Shown here one piece after another: positions 10,015 through 21,053 of a DNA stretch of 64,000 nt. Under the pieces are notes generated by a model. That model was not told the DNA's origin and ran no database searches. It saw nothing but the letters and a program-made list of their open reading frames with translations. The translations under genes and the position numbers were made by a program. Each line of letters begins with the position of its first letter. Within the stretch, counting starts at the first letter, position 1. The DNA comes from JBARKJ01 sp963698885. Lineage in GTDB: Bacteria; Nitrospirota; JACRHJ01. The stretch is taken from NCBI GenBank assembly GCA_963698885.1, contig CAVOSJ010000006.1:186001-250000 (forward strand), read 5' to 3'.

Positions 10015-11553
10015 ATGGCCGAACTTCCACTTATACTCCCATACGACCAGTACAACTACGAACTGGTAGCAAACGTACATCCGCTGGACTGGAAAAACCC
10101 CGAACCGGCGCCGATGTATAACCTCGTGATAATCGGCGCGGGGACTGCGGGGCTTGTCGCGGCGGCGATTGCGGCGGCGGTCGGGGCGAAGGTCGCGTTA
10201 ATCGAGAAGCGGCTTATCGGCGGGGACTGCCTGAACCTGGGCTGCGTGCCCTCGAAGACCATTATCAGCTCGTCCAGGATTTCCGAAGAGGTAAGAGAAG
10301 CCGCGAGCCACGGGGTTAATGTAATCTGCGGCGCGGAGGCGGATTTCCCGGCGGTGATGGAGCGGATGAGACGGCTTCGGGCGCGCATAAGCCAGCACGA
10401 TTCCGCCTCTCGCTTCCAGGAGATGGGCGTCGATATCTTCCTTGGCGCGGGGAAGTTCACCGGCGCGCATTCGGCGCAGGTGGGAGAGAGCGAACTCAAA
10501 TTTAAAAAAGCGCTTATCGCGACAGGCGCGCGGCCGTTCGTGCCGCCGGTCGAGGGATTATCGGGCGTAGGATACTTGACGAACGAAAACATATTCAACC
10601 TGACCACCCGGCCCGCGCGGTTCGGAATACTGGGCGGCGGCGCTATCGGCTGCGAGATGGCGCAGGCGTTCCAGAGGCTGGGCTCCCAGGTGACCATCTT
10701 GCAGAGGGGCAAGAGACTGATGGAGAAGGAGGATTCCGAGGCCTCGGCCATCATCCACGGGGTATTCCACAAAGAAGGCGTCCGGATCGTGCTGGGCGAC
10801 AAAAAAGTAACTAAGGTCGAAGTGCGCGGCAATGAAAAAATCATATTTCTGGAGGGGCCCGAGGGAGCGGGTGACAGGACCGAGGGTCTTCACGTGGACG
10901 AGCTTTTAGTTTCCGTCGGCCGGACGCCGAACGTCGAAGGCCTGGGGCTGGGAGACGCGGGAGTGGAGTTCGACGTGCGCTCGGGGGTGAAGGTCGATGA
11001 GCATCTCCGGAGCACGAACCACGATATCTATGCCGCGGGCGACGTATGCCTGAAATATAAGTTCACCCATACCGCCGACGCCGCCGCGAGGGTCGTTGCC
11101 GCAAACGCCTTATTCTCCGCGCGCAGGAAATTCAGCACGGCTTCCGTCCCCTGGTGCACGTTTACAGACCCGGAGGTGGCGCACGTAGGGCTTTGTCCGG
11201 AAGACAGCGCTTGCGACGGCATGGAGATGGATACGTTCACGAAAGATTTCGGCGAGATAGACCGGACGGTTTTGGAAGGCGAAGAAGAGGGGTTTGTCAA
11301 GATACACGTGAAGAAGGGGACGGACAAGATCCTGGGCGCGACGATCGTGGCCAGAAACGCAGGCGACATGATAGCCGAGATTGCGCTCGCCATGCAAAAC
11401 GGAATCGGGCTGAAGCAGATCTCCGAAACCATCCACCCCTACCCCACCCGCGCCGAGGCCATCAAGCGCGCGGCAGACGATTACATGGCCTCACGGCTCA
11501 CTCCGGGGGTGAAGAAGTGGCTCGGCAAGTGGATGGAGATGAAGAGGAAGTAA
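10015..11553 (+). CDS. FAD/NAD(P)-disulfide oxidoreductase (dihydrolipoamide dehydrogenase / mercuric reductase-like)
   Basis: Class I pyridine-nucleotide disulfide oxidoreductase of 512 residues. It has the FAD motif VIIGAGTAGLVAAA near residue 38, the redox-active pair GGDCLNLGCVPSK near residue 67, an NAD(P) motif GILGGGAIGCEMAQAF, the second FAD motif DIYAAGDVC and a C-terminal dimerisation domain ending in the catalytic HPYPTRAEAI. The N-terminal extension (LPYDQYNYELVANVHPLDW) is common in proteins labelled mercuric reductase, but the C-terminal vicinal cysteines and the HMA domain of true MerA are absent and no mer genes are nearby. The physiological substrate is therefore open. Probably transcribed as a leaderless mRNA. 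Confidence 0.85.
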   Translation: MAELPLILPYDQYNYELVANVHPLDWKNPEPAPMYNLVIIGAGTAGLVAAAIAAAVGAKVALIEKRLIGGDCLNLGCVPSKTIISSSRISEEVREAASHGVNVICGAEADFPAVMERMRRLRARISQHDSASRFQEMGVDIFLGAGKFTGAHSAQVGESELKFKKALIATGARPFVPPVEGLSGVGYLTNENIFNLTTRPARFGILGGGAIGCEMAQAFQRLGSQVTILQRGKRLMEKEDSEASAIIHGVFHKEGVRIVLGDKKVTKVEVRGNEKIIFLEGPEGAGDRTEGLHVDELLVSVGRTPNVEGLGLGDAGVEFDVRSGVKVDEHLRSTNHDIYAAGDVCLKYKFTHTADAAARVVAANALFSARRKFSTASVPWCTFTDPEVAHVGLCPEDSACDGMEMDTFTKDFGEIDRTVLEGEEEGFVKIHVKKGTDKILGATIVARNAGDMIAEIALAMQNGIGLKQISETIHPYPTRAEAIKRAADDYMASRLTPGVKKWLGKWMEMKRK

Positions 11554-11565
11554 AATGCCGCCGCT

Positions 11566-12075
11566 CTAAAACAAATTCAGCAATTCCTCGACCGCCTTCG
11601 CCTTCCTCTGCACTTCCTCCGCCATGTTCTGCTTGTAGTCCACCAGTTTAATGGCCACTTCAGTGTCGAATGCGCCTATTATCTGCGCCGCGAGGATGCC
11701 CGCGTTCTTCGCCCCGGCCTTGCCGATAGCCATCGTCGCGACGGGCACGCCGCCCGGCATCTGCGCCGTGGAGAGGAGCGCGTCCAGGCCATTTAAAGAA
11801 GAGGAATCTATGGGCACGCCGATTACCGGCAGAGTCGTCGCAGCCGCGATAAAACCGGCTAAGTGCGCCGCCCCGCCCGCGCCCGCTATGATGACTTTTA
11901 GGCCCTTGCCCGAAGCCTCAGACGCGAATTTGTGCGCCTTCTCCGGCGTCCTGTGCGCGGACGCCACCGTCACCACTGAAGGTATCTTGAACTCGTCCAA
12001 TACCCTCTTCGCCTCCTGCATAACGGATAAGTCCGAGTCCGACCCCATCACTATCCCAACGAGCGGCTGTGCCAT
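11566..12075 (-). CDS. purE: 5-(carboxyamino)imidazole ribonucleotide mutase
   Basis: Purine biosynthesis enzyme (PurE class I) that converts N5-CAIR to CAIR in the cytoplasm. The 169 residues include the phosphate-binding loop GIVMGSDSDLSVM, the catalytic region ASAHRTPEKAHKF and AGAGGAAHLAGFIAA, all diagnostic. The start has a strong AGGAGG eight bases upstream. It converges with the flavoprotein gene, leaving only about 12 bases between them. No purK is adjacent, which is unusual since purE and purK are often paired. Confidence 0.95.
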   Translation of the reverse strand: MAQPLVGIVMGSDSDLSVMQEAKRVLDEFKIPSVVTVASAHRTPEKAHKFASEASGKGLKVIIAGAGGAAHLAGFIAAATTLPVIGVPIDSSSLNGLDALLSTAQMPGGVPVATMAIGKAGAKNAGILAAQIIGAFDTEVAIKLVDYKQNMAEEVQRKAKAVEELLNLF

Positions 12076-12173
12076 ATCGCCTCCTGTTTTTTCTTTATGT
12101 ATAGCAAATGCGGAGGGTTTAATAAAGTATTTTTCTTGAACGGGGGAAGGCGGAGGATTAAGATAAGACTAAA

Positions 12174-12273
12174 CCTGCTACCTTTTTGAAAAAAGGTAGC
12201 GCCAAAAACTTTTGAACTGGCCTTTCGGCCCAGCTTTTCTTTGCTACTTTCTTTTCTCGAAAAGAAAGTAGGA
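12174..12273. repeat. Two-hairpin intergenic repeat, copy 2
   Basis: Hairpin A (GCTACCTTTTTG / AAAAAAGGTAGC, 12177-12200), a linker with CCAAAAACTTTTG, and hairpin B (CTACTTTCTTTTC / GAAAAGAAAGTAG, 12244-12271). It lies between the divergent purE and addB-like genes, ending just before the ATG. Confidence 0.85.
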
Positions 12274-12280
12274 ACTTAAA

Positions 12281-15232
12281 ATGACACCTAACTTACATAT
12301 CCTTCCTTTCGGGCCGCCCGCATGGGAGAAGCGAAGAGAAATAATCGCCGGTATTATCGCCTCGCGCCCTGGCCCGCCGTGGGATTTCCGCGATATGCTT
12401 TACCTCGTCCCGAACGAGCGCATGGTAAAGTCGGTACGCGCGCTGTTCCTTGACGCGCTCCATGAAAAAACGGGGGCGGCCGGCTGTATCCCGCCCGGAA
12501 TCATGGCCTTGAACCGCTTCATACAGTCGCGGGTGGATGGCGCTAAAACTATCTCTCCGCTCGCCAGAAAACTTCTGCTGGAGGAAATTTGCCAGGGTAT
12601 CGAGGGTGTCCCGGGGCTGGAAGACGAGGCCCTTCTGAGGTCTCTTTCAGGGCCGGTTTCCGAGGCGCTGGAAAAGGCGTACCTTCATAATGCCGGGGAC
12701 AGTCTTCTTCACGCAAGCGACAATCCGGCGCTCTTCGCCCTGGCACGCGCAAAGAAAGAGTACGAGAGGCGACTTTCAGAGCTGGGTCTTTTCGACCGGG
12801 CGCGTCTTTTGTCTCTGTGGGAGCCCAAGGCGGAAAATTTTCCTGAATATCGCCTGATAATACTGGACGGTTTCTACGACGCCCTGCCGCACGAGCTTCG
12901 CCTTATGAAGGCGCTTTCAAGTGGGCGGACGCTCTATTTTATCCTCGAAGCGCCCGGGCTATCCGCATTATCCGCCGAGCCCGGATTATCCGGTGAAAAA
13001 AGGGAAAACGGCGCCGCGACGTCAGAACTCGGTGGCGAAGGGATGCCGTACGCGGGGACAGAGCGGCTGATTAACGAACTTTCCCGGGCGTGGAAATAAG
13101 GCCGGATTATCCCCCCGCCGAAGAAGACGCTCAATTACTCTCCGGGGCGGTATTCCTGGGGAGGCCGCTTCGGGAGACGGTAAAGCTTTTAAAAGCCGGA
13201 AGTCCCAAGCCTCTCAATTGGCGGATTATCTCCGCCATGACTCTCGAAGACGAAGTCGCCTTTATCGCCCGCACTATAAAGGAACGCGCCCTGGCGGGAA
13301 ACTTAAACCTGGATAAGACGCTGGTCATGTTCCCGGAGCCCATACGGTACCAGCACGCCTTCAAAAAAATCTTTGACGATTACGGCATCCCGTACAGCTT
13401 CCAGCAGACGCGGCCGCTCATCGGCGAACCCCTGGCTCAGGTCTTCCTGGACCTTCTCTCCATCCCTGCCGGGGACTACCCGTTCCGCCTGATGAGGCGC
13501 GCGTTTTACTCGCCTTTAATCACGCTTGGAGAGGCGGGAAACAAGGCCCTGGAGTTCGACCGGTACGCCCGCATTGAGGGGATTACCGGCGGGCGGCGGC
13601 GCTGGGAGGTTTTAGCCCGTGGCGCCAAATTACCTTTTACGGCCGAGCTTGATGCGCTCCTTGATTTACTGAAGCCCCTGGAGGCAAGGGAGCTGCACCC
13701 GGCAAAATGGGCGGAACTCGCATCAAGTCTGCTGGAGCGCTCCGGGATGGCTTTGAAGGCATTGGAATCCCCTGAACCGTCGCCGATAGAGCCACTTAAA
13801 AAAACTGTTGACGAGCTTCGGGCGGCCCTTAAAAACCTGACCTTACGGGTGACGCTTGGCCGCTTCATCGGGATATTAAAAGGGGCGCTTTCCGAGGTCC
13901 AGGCAAAGAGGACAGCCGACGCCTTTTCAGGCGTGCGTGTGCTGGGCAGGCTGGAGGCGTTTTCGGAAGGGTTCGAAACCGTCTTCATCGCCGGGCCTGA
14001 ACTCAGGCTCACTGCCCTGCCCCGTGCGCCGTGATTTATTTTCCCTGGATGAAAAAGGGGCAGGGTCGGCATCCTTAGACGGCAAGACCCGCGACTGCCG
14101 CCTGTTCCTGGGGCTTGTCCTGGGGGCGCGGGAAGTTTACCTGTCGTACCCGAAAGAAAGCGGCGGGAAACCTTCAACCCCGTCGCCCTGGATCATGGCG
14201 CTAAGGCCGTTCGTTATCGCGGGCGCGGCGGAAGAAATTAACGATTACTGCCGCCCCTCCGGGCTGGAGGACGCGCTGGGAGAAGAAGAATTTATACGAG
14301 CGCTGTCCATGAACGGATACGGGAGCGTTGCGGCCCCTGCCTCCCCCGTCCAGACCCACGCCTCCCCTGTAATCCAAAAGCGGAGGTTCTCGGTTACGGA
14401 ACTGGAAGATTACATCAAGTGCCCTTACAGGTACTATCACCGCTGGGTCCTCCGGGATGATCCGCCGGAGGAACCGTCCGACGACGCGGCTCCGGACGCT
14501 TCCGGCAGGGCGGTGCATGGCATACTGGCGAAGTTTTATGCGAGGCGCAACGGACCGGTACGAAAAGATGAGATAACACAGGCATACAAGGAGCTGTCAA
14601 AGCTTGCCGATGAAGAGTTTGCCGCGTTGGCCGATACGCTGGCGAACCGGGAGGCAAAGCGGAAGTTCCTGGAAAAAATCGCGCCGAAGGTCCTGGCGGC
14701 GGACGCTGAACTGCCGCCCGGCACGGTAATAAAAGATGTGGAAAAGAAAATCGAGGGAGAGCTTCCCGTCAGCGACACGGAAACGGTTACAGTCGTCGGG
14801 AAGATAGACCGTCTTGAGCTTAGCGCAGGCGGCTCGTTTGCGGTAGTGGACTACAAGACGGGCAAATATCCCGGAAAGGATATCCCGCTTGAGAAGGGTT
14901 TCCAGCTCCCGCTATATGCGTACCTGCTCCGGCAATATCTGCCGGAACAAAGACCGTCCGCATTCATTTATTACAACTTAGGCAAGACCGGCGAGACCCG
15001 GGACATAGTGTGCTACGACACCACCCTTCACTCCGGAAGAGCGGTCAACAGCAAGCAACGGAAGCGCGAAGGCGGCGGGGAAATGGATGAGTACATAGAC
15101 AGCATAGCCGAGAAAGGGGCAGAAGCCGCGCGCGGAATAATTGCCGGTGAATTTCCCCAGGCCAAGGACGAGGATGAATGCAGGTACTGCGAAGTAGCAG
15201 ACGCATGTTCCGGCGCGGAAGAAGAAGAGTGA
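12281..15232 (+). CDS. AddB/PD-(D/E)XK nuclease-helicase subunit (two frameshifts)
   Basis: Probable AddB-like subunit of a double-strand-break repair helicase-nuclease. The N-terminal part (DMLYLVPNERMVKSVRALFL) resembles the inactivated helicase region of AddB. The C-terminal PDDEXK domain carries VVDYKTGKYPGKD with the catalytic Asp and Lys. One cysteine in DYIKCPYRYY plus three in CRYCEVADAC form the expected iron-sulfur cluster set. Frame breaks occur at about 13085-13095 (-1) and 14015-14030 (+1); the joined product is about 983 residues. The segments read smoothly across both breaks (ELSRAW to EIRPDYPPAEEDAQ). It precedes an AddA-like gene, so both form one complex. Name assigned by architecture and pairing. 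Confidence 0.75.
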
Positions 15233-15236
15233 TAAA

Positions 15237-15346
15237 GTCGTTACTTTTCTTTCGGGTGAAAGAAAGGTAACACCAAAAGAAAGCGGGTAAATTGAACCCG
15301 CTTAAAGTTTTTGGTGTTACCTTTTTTCCGGAAAAAAGGTAACGGT
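15237..15346. repeat. Two-hairpin intergenic repeat, copy 3 (inverted)
   Basis: Opposite orientation to copy 2: hairpin B type (15240-15271) first, then a linker that itself pairs (AAGCGGG / CCCGCTT), then hairpin A type (GTTACCTTTTTTCC / GGAAAAAAGGTAAC, 15316-15343). It fills the gap between the addB-like and addA-like genes. Confidence 0.85.
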
Positions 15347-15360
15347 TTGGGGTGGAATCG

Positions 15361-18300
15361 ATGAGGGTTGAAGGACAGGCAAGGGCCGCAAGGCCGGATA
15401 AATCGGCGCTCCTTAAAGCGCCGGCGGGCTCGGGCAAGACGGGCGCGCTGGTGGGGCGTCTTTTGCACCTTCTGTCCGCGGGCGCCGAGCCGCCTGATAT
15501 CGCCGCCATAACTTTCACCGAGAAGGCCGCGGCGGAGATGAAGGAGCGGCTTTATAAAACCTTGAGCGACCCGGAGCTCTGCCGGTTGACCGCGAAAGAA
15601 GCGCTCGAACTTCTGCCTGAAGACGCGCCATTCCCTTTGACCTTGACACTGGAAGAGATATTCTCAAAGTTAGTCCGCGAGCCGGACTCGCCCAGGGTAA
15701 GCACCATCCACGCGTTCCTGCTGGACCTGCTCAGGGCGCATCCGCTCGAAGCCGGCCTGCCGGCGGACTTTGAGGTCCTGCCGGAAACGGGCCTTCTGCT
15801 TCGGCGCGAGGCGGCGGTCGAAGAAGTTATAAAGGCCCTTGAAAAAGGAGAACTGCAACACGAGTACAACGAGCTTTACCGCGCCGGATATGACGTAAGG
15901 AAACTCCGTGCGCTAATCGCCCTCTCGCTTGAGAAGCGTGGGGCGGTAATGCGGGCCCGCGCGAACTCCGGCGGGCTGAAGCTTGAAATTGAAAGGGCCC
16001 ATTCGCTGCTCCGGGAGATGACAGAGTCGGGGGCCGCGCAGTCGTTAGCCGGGCGGGCTTTGGAGCTTATCCCGGAACTGCTTGAAGGGCCGTTTTTGGA
16101 TGCGATTTCCAGGCTGTCGACGTTAAAAGACCCGGATGAACTGCCGGACATATATGACGGATGAAGGGACCTGTTCTATAAAAAAACGGACGGCGCGCCT
16201 CTCGCCAAAATACCACCCGCAAAAAAAGATTTCATGGACGTTTACGGCAAGGCGGATGGGGCGGTCAAGCGGGCGCGCTGGGAGGAGATATATCCGGAGC
16301 TAAGGGAATCGTTCTCGGCCTTCGCATACCTTTTCGACTCGTACGTCCAAGCGACGGCGAAGGACGCTTTCCTGAAGCTCTCCGCGCTTTCCGATAAGGT
16401 TTACAGGGCAATGTGTCTCAGGGACGGCTTCATAGACTTCGAGGACATAGAGCTATACGCGCTGAAGCTTTTATCTGCCCGCACGGGCGTCCGGGTCCCG
16501 AAACACCTGCTGGTGGACGAGTTCCAGGACACGTCTCAAATCCAGTGGGACCTGCTGTATAAGATGGCGGAGGAGCAGTTCTCGGGACAGGGCGTGGAAG
16601 GTCCCGATAGCCCCACATTCTTCGCCGTCGGAGACATTAACCAGTCCATCTACCGCTTCAGGAAGGCGGAGCCCCGGCTGATGAAAGGCTTAAGGCCGCT
16701 GATGGAGGAGCGAATTTTACCCGGAAGGCGGGATTTCCCGGAGCTCGATATTAATTTCCGTAGCGCGCCAGAGATAACCCGGTTCACGGACCAGACTTTC
16801 GCGCCGCTTCTCGGTGAGGATTACAAGGGGGGCCGGGCGGCAAGGCAGGATTTCAAGGGAAGCGTCCGGCTCAGGGTTTCAACGGACGAGCCGGGTGCGC
16901 TGGCGGATGAGGCGCTTCGGGCGCTTGACTTAGACGTTTGGGCGGGTGGAGAAATCCGCAAGGCGCATTTCGGGGATATGGCCGTGCTGATACAGTCGCG
17001 GACGCGGCTGAAGGAGTACGAGAGGGCGCTCAGGGAAAACGGCATCCCGTTTCAGGTATCCGGCGGCACCGGGTTTTTTCCAGCAGGACGAAGTTTTAAC
17101 CATCCTGTCCGTCCTCAAATTCCTGGAGAACCCTCTTGACATTTTCTCATTACGGCAGGCGCTTAAGTCCCCGCTCTTCGATATCCCGGAATGGATTATC
17201 CCGCCGCTAACCGGCAAAGACTTCCTGGCCGAAGTCGCCGGAATTCAACCGGACGCGGCGGAGCTTTTCGAGACGTGGACCCAGGCGGCGAAGAACCTGC
17301 CGCTGTCCGAACTCGTGGATGAGGTAATAAAAACATCGTCGGCATATCCGAGGCTCGGGCGAACCGGCGGCCGGCAGGCGGTATTCAACATCGACAAGCT
17401 CTCCGGCCTCGCGCGGGAGTTCGAAGTCCGGGGCGGGGGCGGCGGCGGCGGGGGCGGCCTGCATGATTTTATCCAGTGGGTGCGGGAGTACCGCCGGAGC
17501 GAGGACCTGCCCTCGGCAGGCATACGGACGGGTGACTCCAAATACCTGACGATTCTAACTGTACACTCGGCAAAGGGGCTCGAGTTTCCTATCGTGTTGC
17601 TGCCGGGCATGGGCGCGCGCACCAGAAACGGTACCGACGACGTCCTGTTCGGCCCGCCCGGCGGGGACCTTCCATTTGCCATAAAGACCGACTCGCTCCT
17701 GGAGCAGAACAGGGATTACCAGACGCTTAAAGACCGGGAGGCCGATGAGCGTGCATGGGAGCGTAAAAGGCTTTTTTACGTCGCGGTGACGAGGGCGCGC
17801 GACCATCTGGTGATGCTGTCCGATAAGCCGGATGGAGCAAAAGATACCTTCCTGAGACTGCTTATAGACCCGGAAGCCCGTCATCTTGCCCCGCCGCCCG
17901 AATGCCTGTTCCCGGATGGTTTTTCAGCGGACGTGCCTGAATATGCGTACCCCGAATCAGCCCTCTCACGGGGTGAAGCAGATGCCCCTGTCCCCTCCGT
18001 GGGATGAGGACCGGGGAGAGAGGGGAATATGAACGTGCCCCCGCCCGAGAGACTGGCCCCCCTGTCCGGCGGCAAAGTCGTCCGCTTCATATCGCCAAGC
18101 GCTCTTGCAGACCACCTCCTGGTAAAAACCGCCGGGGCGGCCGGTTCGCCGGAGGGCTCAATAGTAACGGGCAAACTGGTGCACGAGGCGCTGGAATCCT
18201 TCGGCAGGACCGGCTTCTACAATTTGCGGCGGCTAGCCTCCTTCGGCCAGTCCTCCAGGCAGGAGGCCGCCGAGGCTGAAAATATCCTGTCCAGCCTTCT

Positions 18301-18604
18301 GTCTCAGCCGCCGATGAAAGAACTGCTCTCCGCGGGCGTCGGGAAGCATTTCGAGCTTCCGCTTCTCATCCGGAATAAAGACGGAATAATTTACGGTTTC
18401 GCCGACCTGGTTATCGTGGCGGACGGTTTTGCTACGGTCATAGATTTCAAGACCGGCATGTCGGACGTCCCGGAAGAGCTGTGCCGCTTGGCGTACCGGC
18501 CCCAGCTTGAGGCGTATGCGGAAGCGGTGCGGGAGGTTTTCGGCGTGCCGGAAGTTGAGAAATACCTGCTGATTGCCGAAACCGGCAAGCTGTTAGCGGT
18601 CTAA
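15361..18604 (+). CDS. AddA/UvrD-family helicase-nuclease subunit (one frameshift, two in-frame TGA)
   Basis: Superfamily 1 helicase of the AddA/RecB type. It shows Walker A APAGSGKTGALVGRLL, ITFTEKAAAEMKERL, helicase motif II LLVDEFQDTSQ, VGDINQSIYRFRKA, later helicase motifs TVHSAKGLEFPIVLLPG and FYVAVTRARDHLVML, and a C-terminal nuclease centre TVIDFKTGM. The frame shifts by +1 in a T6 run at about 17077-17082. In-frame TGA codons sit at 16162 (DIYDG*RDLFYKK, where family members often have Trp) and 18005 (in the linker before the nuclease domain). Rejoined length is about 1080 residues, typical of AddA. The start at 15361 is preferred over a GTG at 15352 because of the GGGGTGG spacing. 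Either a decayed gene or sequence error. Confidence 0.75.
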
Positions 18605-18714
18605 TTTCCTTTACCAAACCGGAATTTTCTGGTAAAGTTTTGGCTTTCTTACCCGTTTGTTGCAATGTTTTTCTAGTATAATTAAATCTCAGAGTACCAA
18701 ATGGGAGGATTATC

Positions 18715-19731
18715 ATGGCAATCAAGGTAGGCATCAACGGTTTCGGCAGGATAGGCAGAAACGTATTCAGGGCGTCATTCGGCAACCCGGACATAGAGGT
18801 CGTGGCGGTAAACGACCTGACGGACTCGGCGACGCTTGCGCATTTATTGAAACGCGACTCCGTACACGGCACCTTTAACGCGGACGTCAAGGTCAAGAAA
18901 GACTCCATATTCGTGGACGGCAAGGAGATTAAGGTTCTGGCCCAGACGGACCCCGCCAAACTCCCGTGGAAGGAGCTCGGCGTGGAGGTCGTCATCGAGT
19001 CCACCGGGCGTTTCGTGGACAAGGCCGGGGCGTCCAAGCACCTGGAAGCCGGGGCGAAGAAGGTCATAATCTCCGCGCCCGCGAAGGAGCCCGACATCAC
19101 GATAGTCCTGGGCGTGAACGAAGGCGACTACGACAAGAAAAAACACAATATCATATCCAACGCCTCCTGCACCACGAACTGCCTCGCGCCGTTCGCGAAG
19201 GTGCTGGACGACAATTTCGGCATAGTCAAGGGCCTTATGACGACCATCCACGCCTATACGGCCGACCAGCGCCTGCAGGACTCCCCGCACAAGGACCTCC
19301 GGCGCGCACGCGCGGCGGCAGTGTCCATGATACCCACCACCACCGGGGCCGCGCGCGCCATCGGGCTGGTGATGCCTCACCTGAAGGGCAAGCTTGACGG
19401 CTACGCCATGCGCGTCCCCACGCCGAACGTATCGATCGTGGACCTCGTGGTGGAAGTAAAGAAACCGACTACGGCAGCGGCAGTAAACGCGGCCCTGAAG
19501 GCGGCGGCAAAGGGCCCGCTGAAAGGGATACTGGAATACTCCGAGGAGCCGCTGGTCTCCATAGACTTAAACGGCAACCCGAACTCCTCCATCATAGACT
19601 CGGGGCTCACCTCGGTCATGGAGGGGAACATGGTGAAGGTGTGCTCCTGGTACGACAACGAATGGGGCTACTCATGCCGTTTAAGGGACTTGGTCCTTTT
19701 CATGTTCGGGAAGCTGAAGAAGAGGAAATAA
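18715..19731 (+). CDS. gapA: Glyceraldehyde-3-phosphate dehydrogenase
   Basis: Glycolytic/gluconeogenic enzyme that converts glyceraldehyde-3-phosphate to 1,3-bisphosphoglycerate with NAD+. The 338 residues include the NAD motif INGFGRIGRNVFRA, the catalytic SNASCTTNCLAP and the substrate-binding RVPTPNVSIVDLV; the C-terminal WYDNEWGYSCRL is diagnostic. GGGAGG lies seven bases before the ATG and a TATAAT box sits at 18677-18682. The pgk gene starts seven bases after the stop, so the pair is an operon that ends at the terminator at 21054. The gene reads without a break, in contrast to the genes just upstream. Confidence 0.97.
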   Translation: MAIKVGINGFGRIGRNVFRASFGNPDIEVVAVNDLTDSATLAHLLKRDSVHGTFNADVKVKKDSIFVDGKEIKVLAQTDPAKLPWKELGVEVVIESTGRFVDKAGASKHLEAGAKKVIISAPAKEPDITIVLGVNEGDYDKKKHNIISNASCTTNCLAPFAKVLDDNFGIVKGLMTTIHAYTADQRLQDSPHKDLRRARAAAVSMIPTTTGAARAIGLVMPHLKGKLDGYAMRVPTPNVSIVDLVVEVKKPTTAAAVNAALKAAAKGPLKGILEYSEEPLVSIDLNGNPNSSIIDSGLTSVMEGNMVKVCSWYDNEWGYSCRLRDLVLFMFGKLKKRK

Positions 19732-19737
19732 AGACCC

Positions 19738-20940
19738 ATGAACAAGCTGACCATAGAAGACCTCGACATTAAAAACAAGCGGCTCTTTATCCGCGTGGAC
19801 TTCAACGTCCCGCTGGACGAGAACCAGAACATAACCGACGACACGCGCATACGTTCCGCGCTGCCCACCATAAACTACGCCATCGACGGAGGGGCCAAGA
19901 TAATCCTGGCCTCTCACCTGGGCCGCCCGAAGGGAAAGGTGGACGCAAAGTACAGCCTTCTCCCGGTGGCGAAAAGGCTCCAGCGCCTGTTAGACCGCGA
20001 GGTGACGTTCCTGAAGGACTGCGTAGGCCCGGAGACGGACGATGCGGTAGCGAAGATGAAGCCCGGCGACGTGATACTGCTGGAGAACCTCCGCTTCCAC
20101 GCCGAAGAAGAAACAAACGACCCGGGTTTCGCGCGCAAGCTCGCCTCCCTTTGCGATTTTTACGTCAACGACGCGTTCGGCACCGCGCACCGCGCCCACG
20201 CCTCGACCGAAGGCATCACGCATTACGTCGGAAAGTCCGTCGCCGGATTCCTGCTGAAGCGCGAGGTGGACTACCTTGTAGGGGCAGTCGCAAACCCCGT
20301 CCGTCCGTTCGTCGCAATACTCGGCGGCGCGAAGGTGTCCGGCAAGATAGGCGTCATCGAGAACCTCCAGGACAAGGTGGACAAGGTAATAATCGGCGGC
20401 GGCATGGCGTTCACCTTCATCAAGGCGATGGGTTACGAGGTCGGGGACTCGATGGTCGAGGAGGGGATGCTCGACGTCGCGCGCCAGATACGCCTCAAGG
20501 CCAAGGAACGCGGAGTAAAGTTCTACCTGCCGGTGGACTGCGTGGTTGCGCAGTCGATGGAGGCCGGCGCGGAGACGAAGATCGTCACCTCCCAGGAGAT
20601 AAAGAAGAACTGGCGTGCGCTTGATATAGGCCCGGCGTCGGTAAAACTTTTCTCCGAGGCGCTCGGCAACGCCAAGACCATCATCTGGAACGGCCCCATG
20701 GGCGTATTCGAGATGGACGCCTATTCCAGGGGCACCATAGCCGTAGCCCATGCCGTCGCGGACTCCTACGCGCTTTCCATAGTCGGCGGCGGAGACACGG
20801 ACCTTGCCGTCCATAAGGCCGGAGAGTCGGAGAATATGTCCTTCATATCCACCGGAGGAGGCGCGTCTCTGGAACTGCTGGAAGGCAAGGAGCTTCCGGG
20901 GCTTGCTTCCCTTACGGACAAGCCGGAAAAGGCAAAATAA
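19738..20940 (+). CDS. pgk: Phosphoglycerate kinase
   Basis: Transfers phosphate from 1,3-bisphosphoglycerate to ADP in glycolysis. The 400 residues show RVDFNVPLDENQNITDDTRI at the N-terminus, SHLGRPKGKVDAKYSL, the hinge-region LGGAKVSGKIGVIENL, the nucleotide-binding segment IIGGGMAFTFIKA and the C-terminal SIVGGGDTDLAVHK and FISTGGGASLELLEGKELPG. Length and motifs are normal. It follows gapA closely; tpiA, often next in this operon, is absent here. A two-hairpin repeat and then a canonical terminator follow. Confidence 0.97.
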   Translation: MNKLTIEDLDIKNKRLFIRVDFNVPLDENQNITDDTRIRSALPTINYAIDGGAKIILASHLGRPKGKVDAKYSLLPVAKRLQRLLDREVTFLKDCVGPETDDAVAKMKPGDVILLENLRFHAEEETNDPGFARKLASLCDFYVNDAFGTAHRAHASTEGITHYVGKSVAGFLLKREVDYLVGAVANPVRPFVAILGGAKVSGKIGVIENLQDKVDKVIIGGGMAFTFIKAMGYEVGDSMVEEGMLDVARQIRLKAKERGVKFYLPVDCVVAQSMEAGAETKIVTSQEIKKNWRALDIGPASVKLFSEALGNAKTIIWNGPMGVFEMDAYSRGTIAVAHAVADSYALSIVGGGDTDLAVHKAGESENMSFISTGGGASLELLEGKELPGLASLTDKPEKAK

Positions 20941-20945
20941 GAAAA

Positions 20946-21041
20946 GCCGTTACCTTTTTGGAAAAAGGTAACACCAAAAACTTTGTAAACTGTCCAGCTT
21001 TCTTTTGTGTTACTTTTCTTTCTCCGAAAGAAAAGTAACGG
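20946..21041. repeat. Two-hairpin intergenic repeat, copy 4
   Basis: Hairpin A (GTTACCTTTTTG / GAAAAAGGTAAC, 20949-20972), linker with CACCAAAAACTTT and CAGCTTTCTTTTG, hairpin B (GTTACTTTTCTTTC / GAAAGAAAAGTAAC, 21009-21039). Situated between pgk and its terminator. Confidence 0.9.
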
Positions 21042-21053
21042 TTTAAGTTCTTT

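Noticed and set aside
10015..11553. Calling the flavoprotein a mercuric reductase
   Set aside because: It lacks the C-terminal vicinal cysteines and the HMA domain, and no mer genes are adjacent.
16162..16164. TGA as selenocysteine or as a tryptophan codon (altered code)
   Set aside because: No SECIS-like hairpin was evident, the position matches Trp rather than Cys, and TGA ends many genes here (for example cusB, coxC, hslU).
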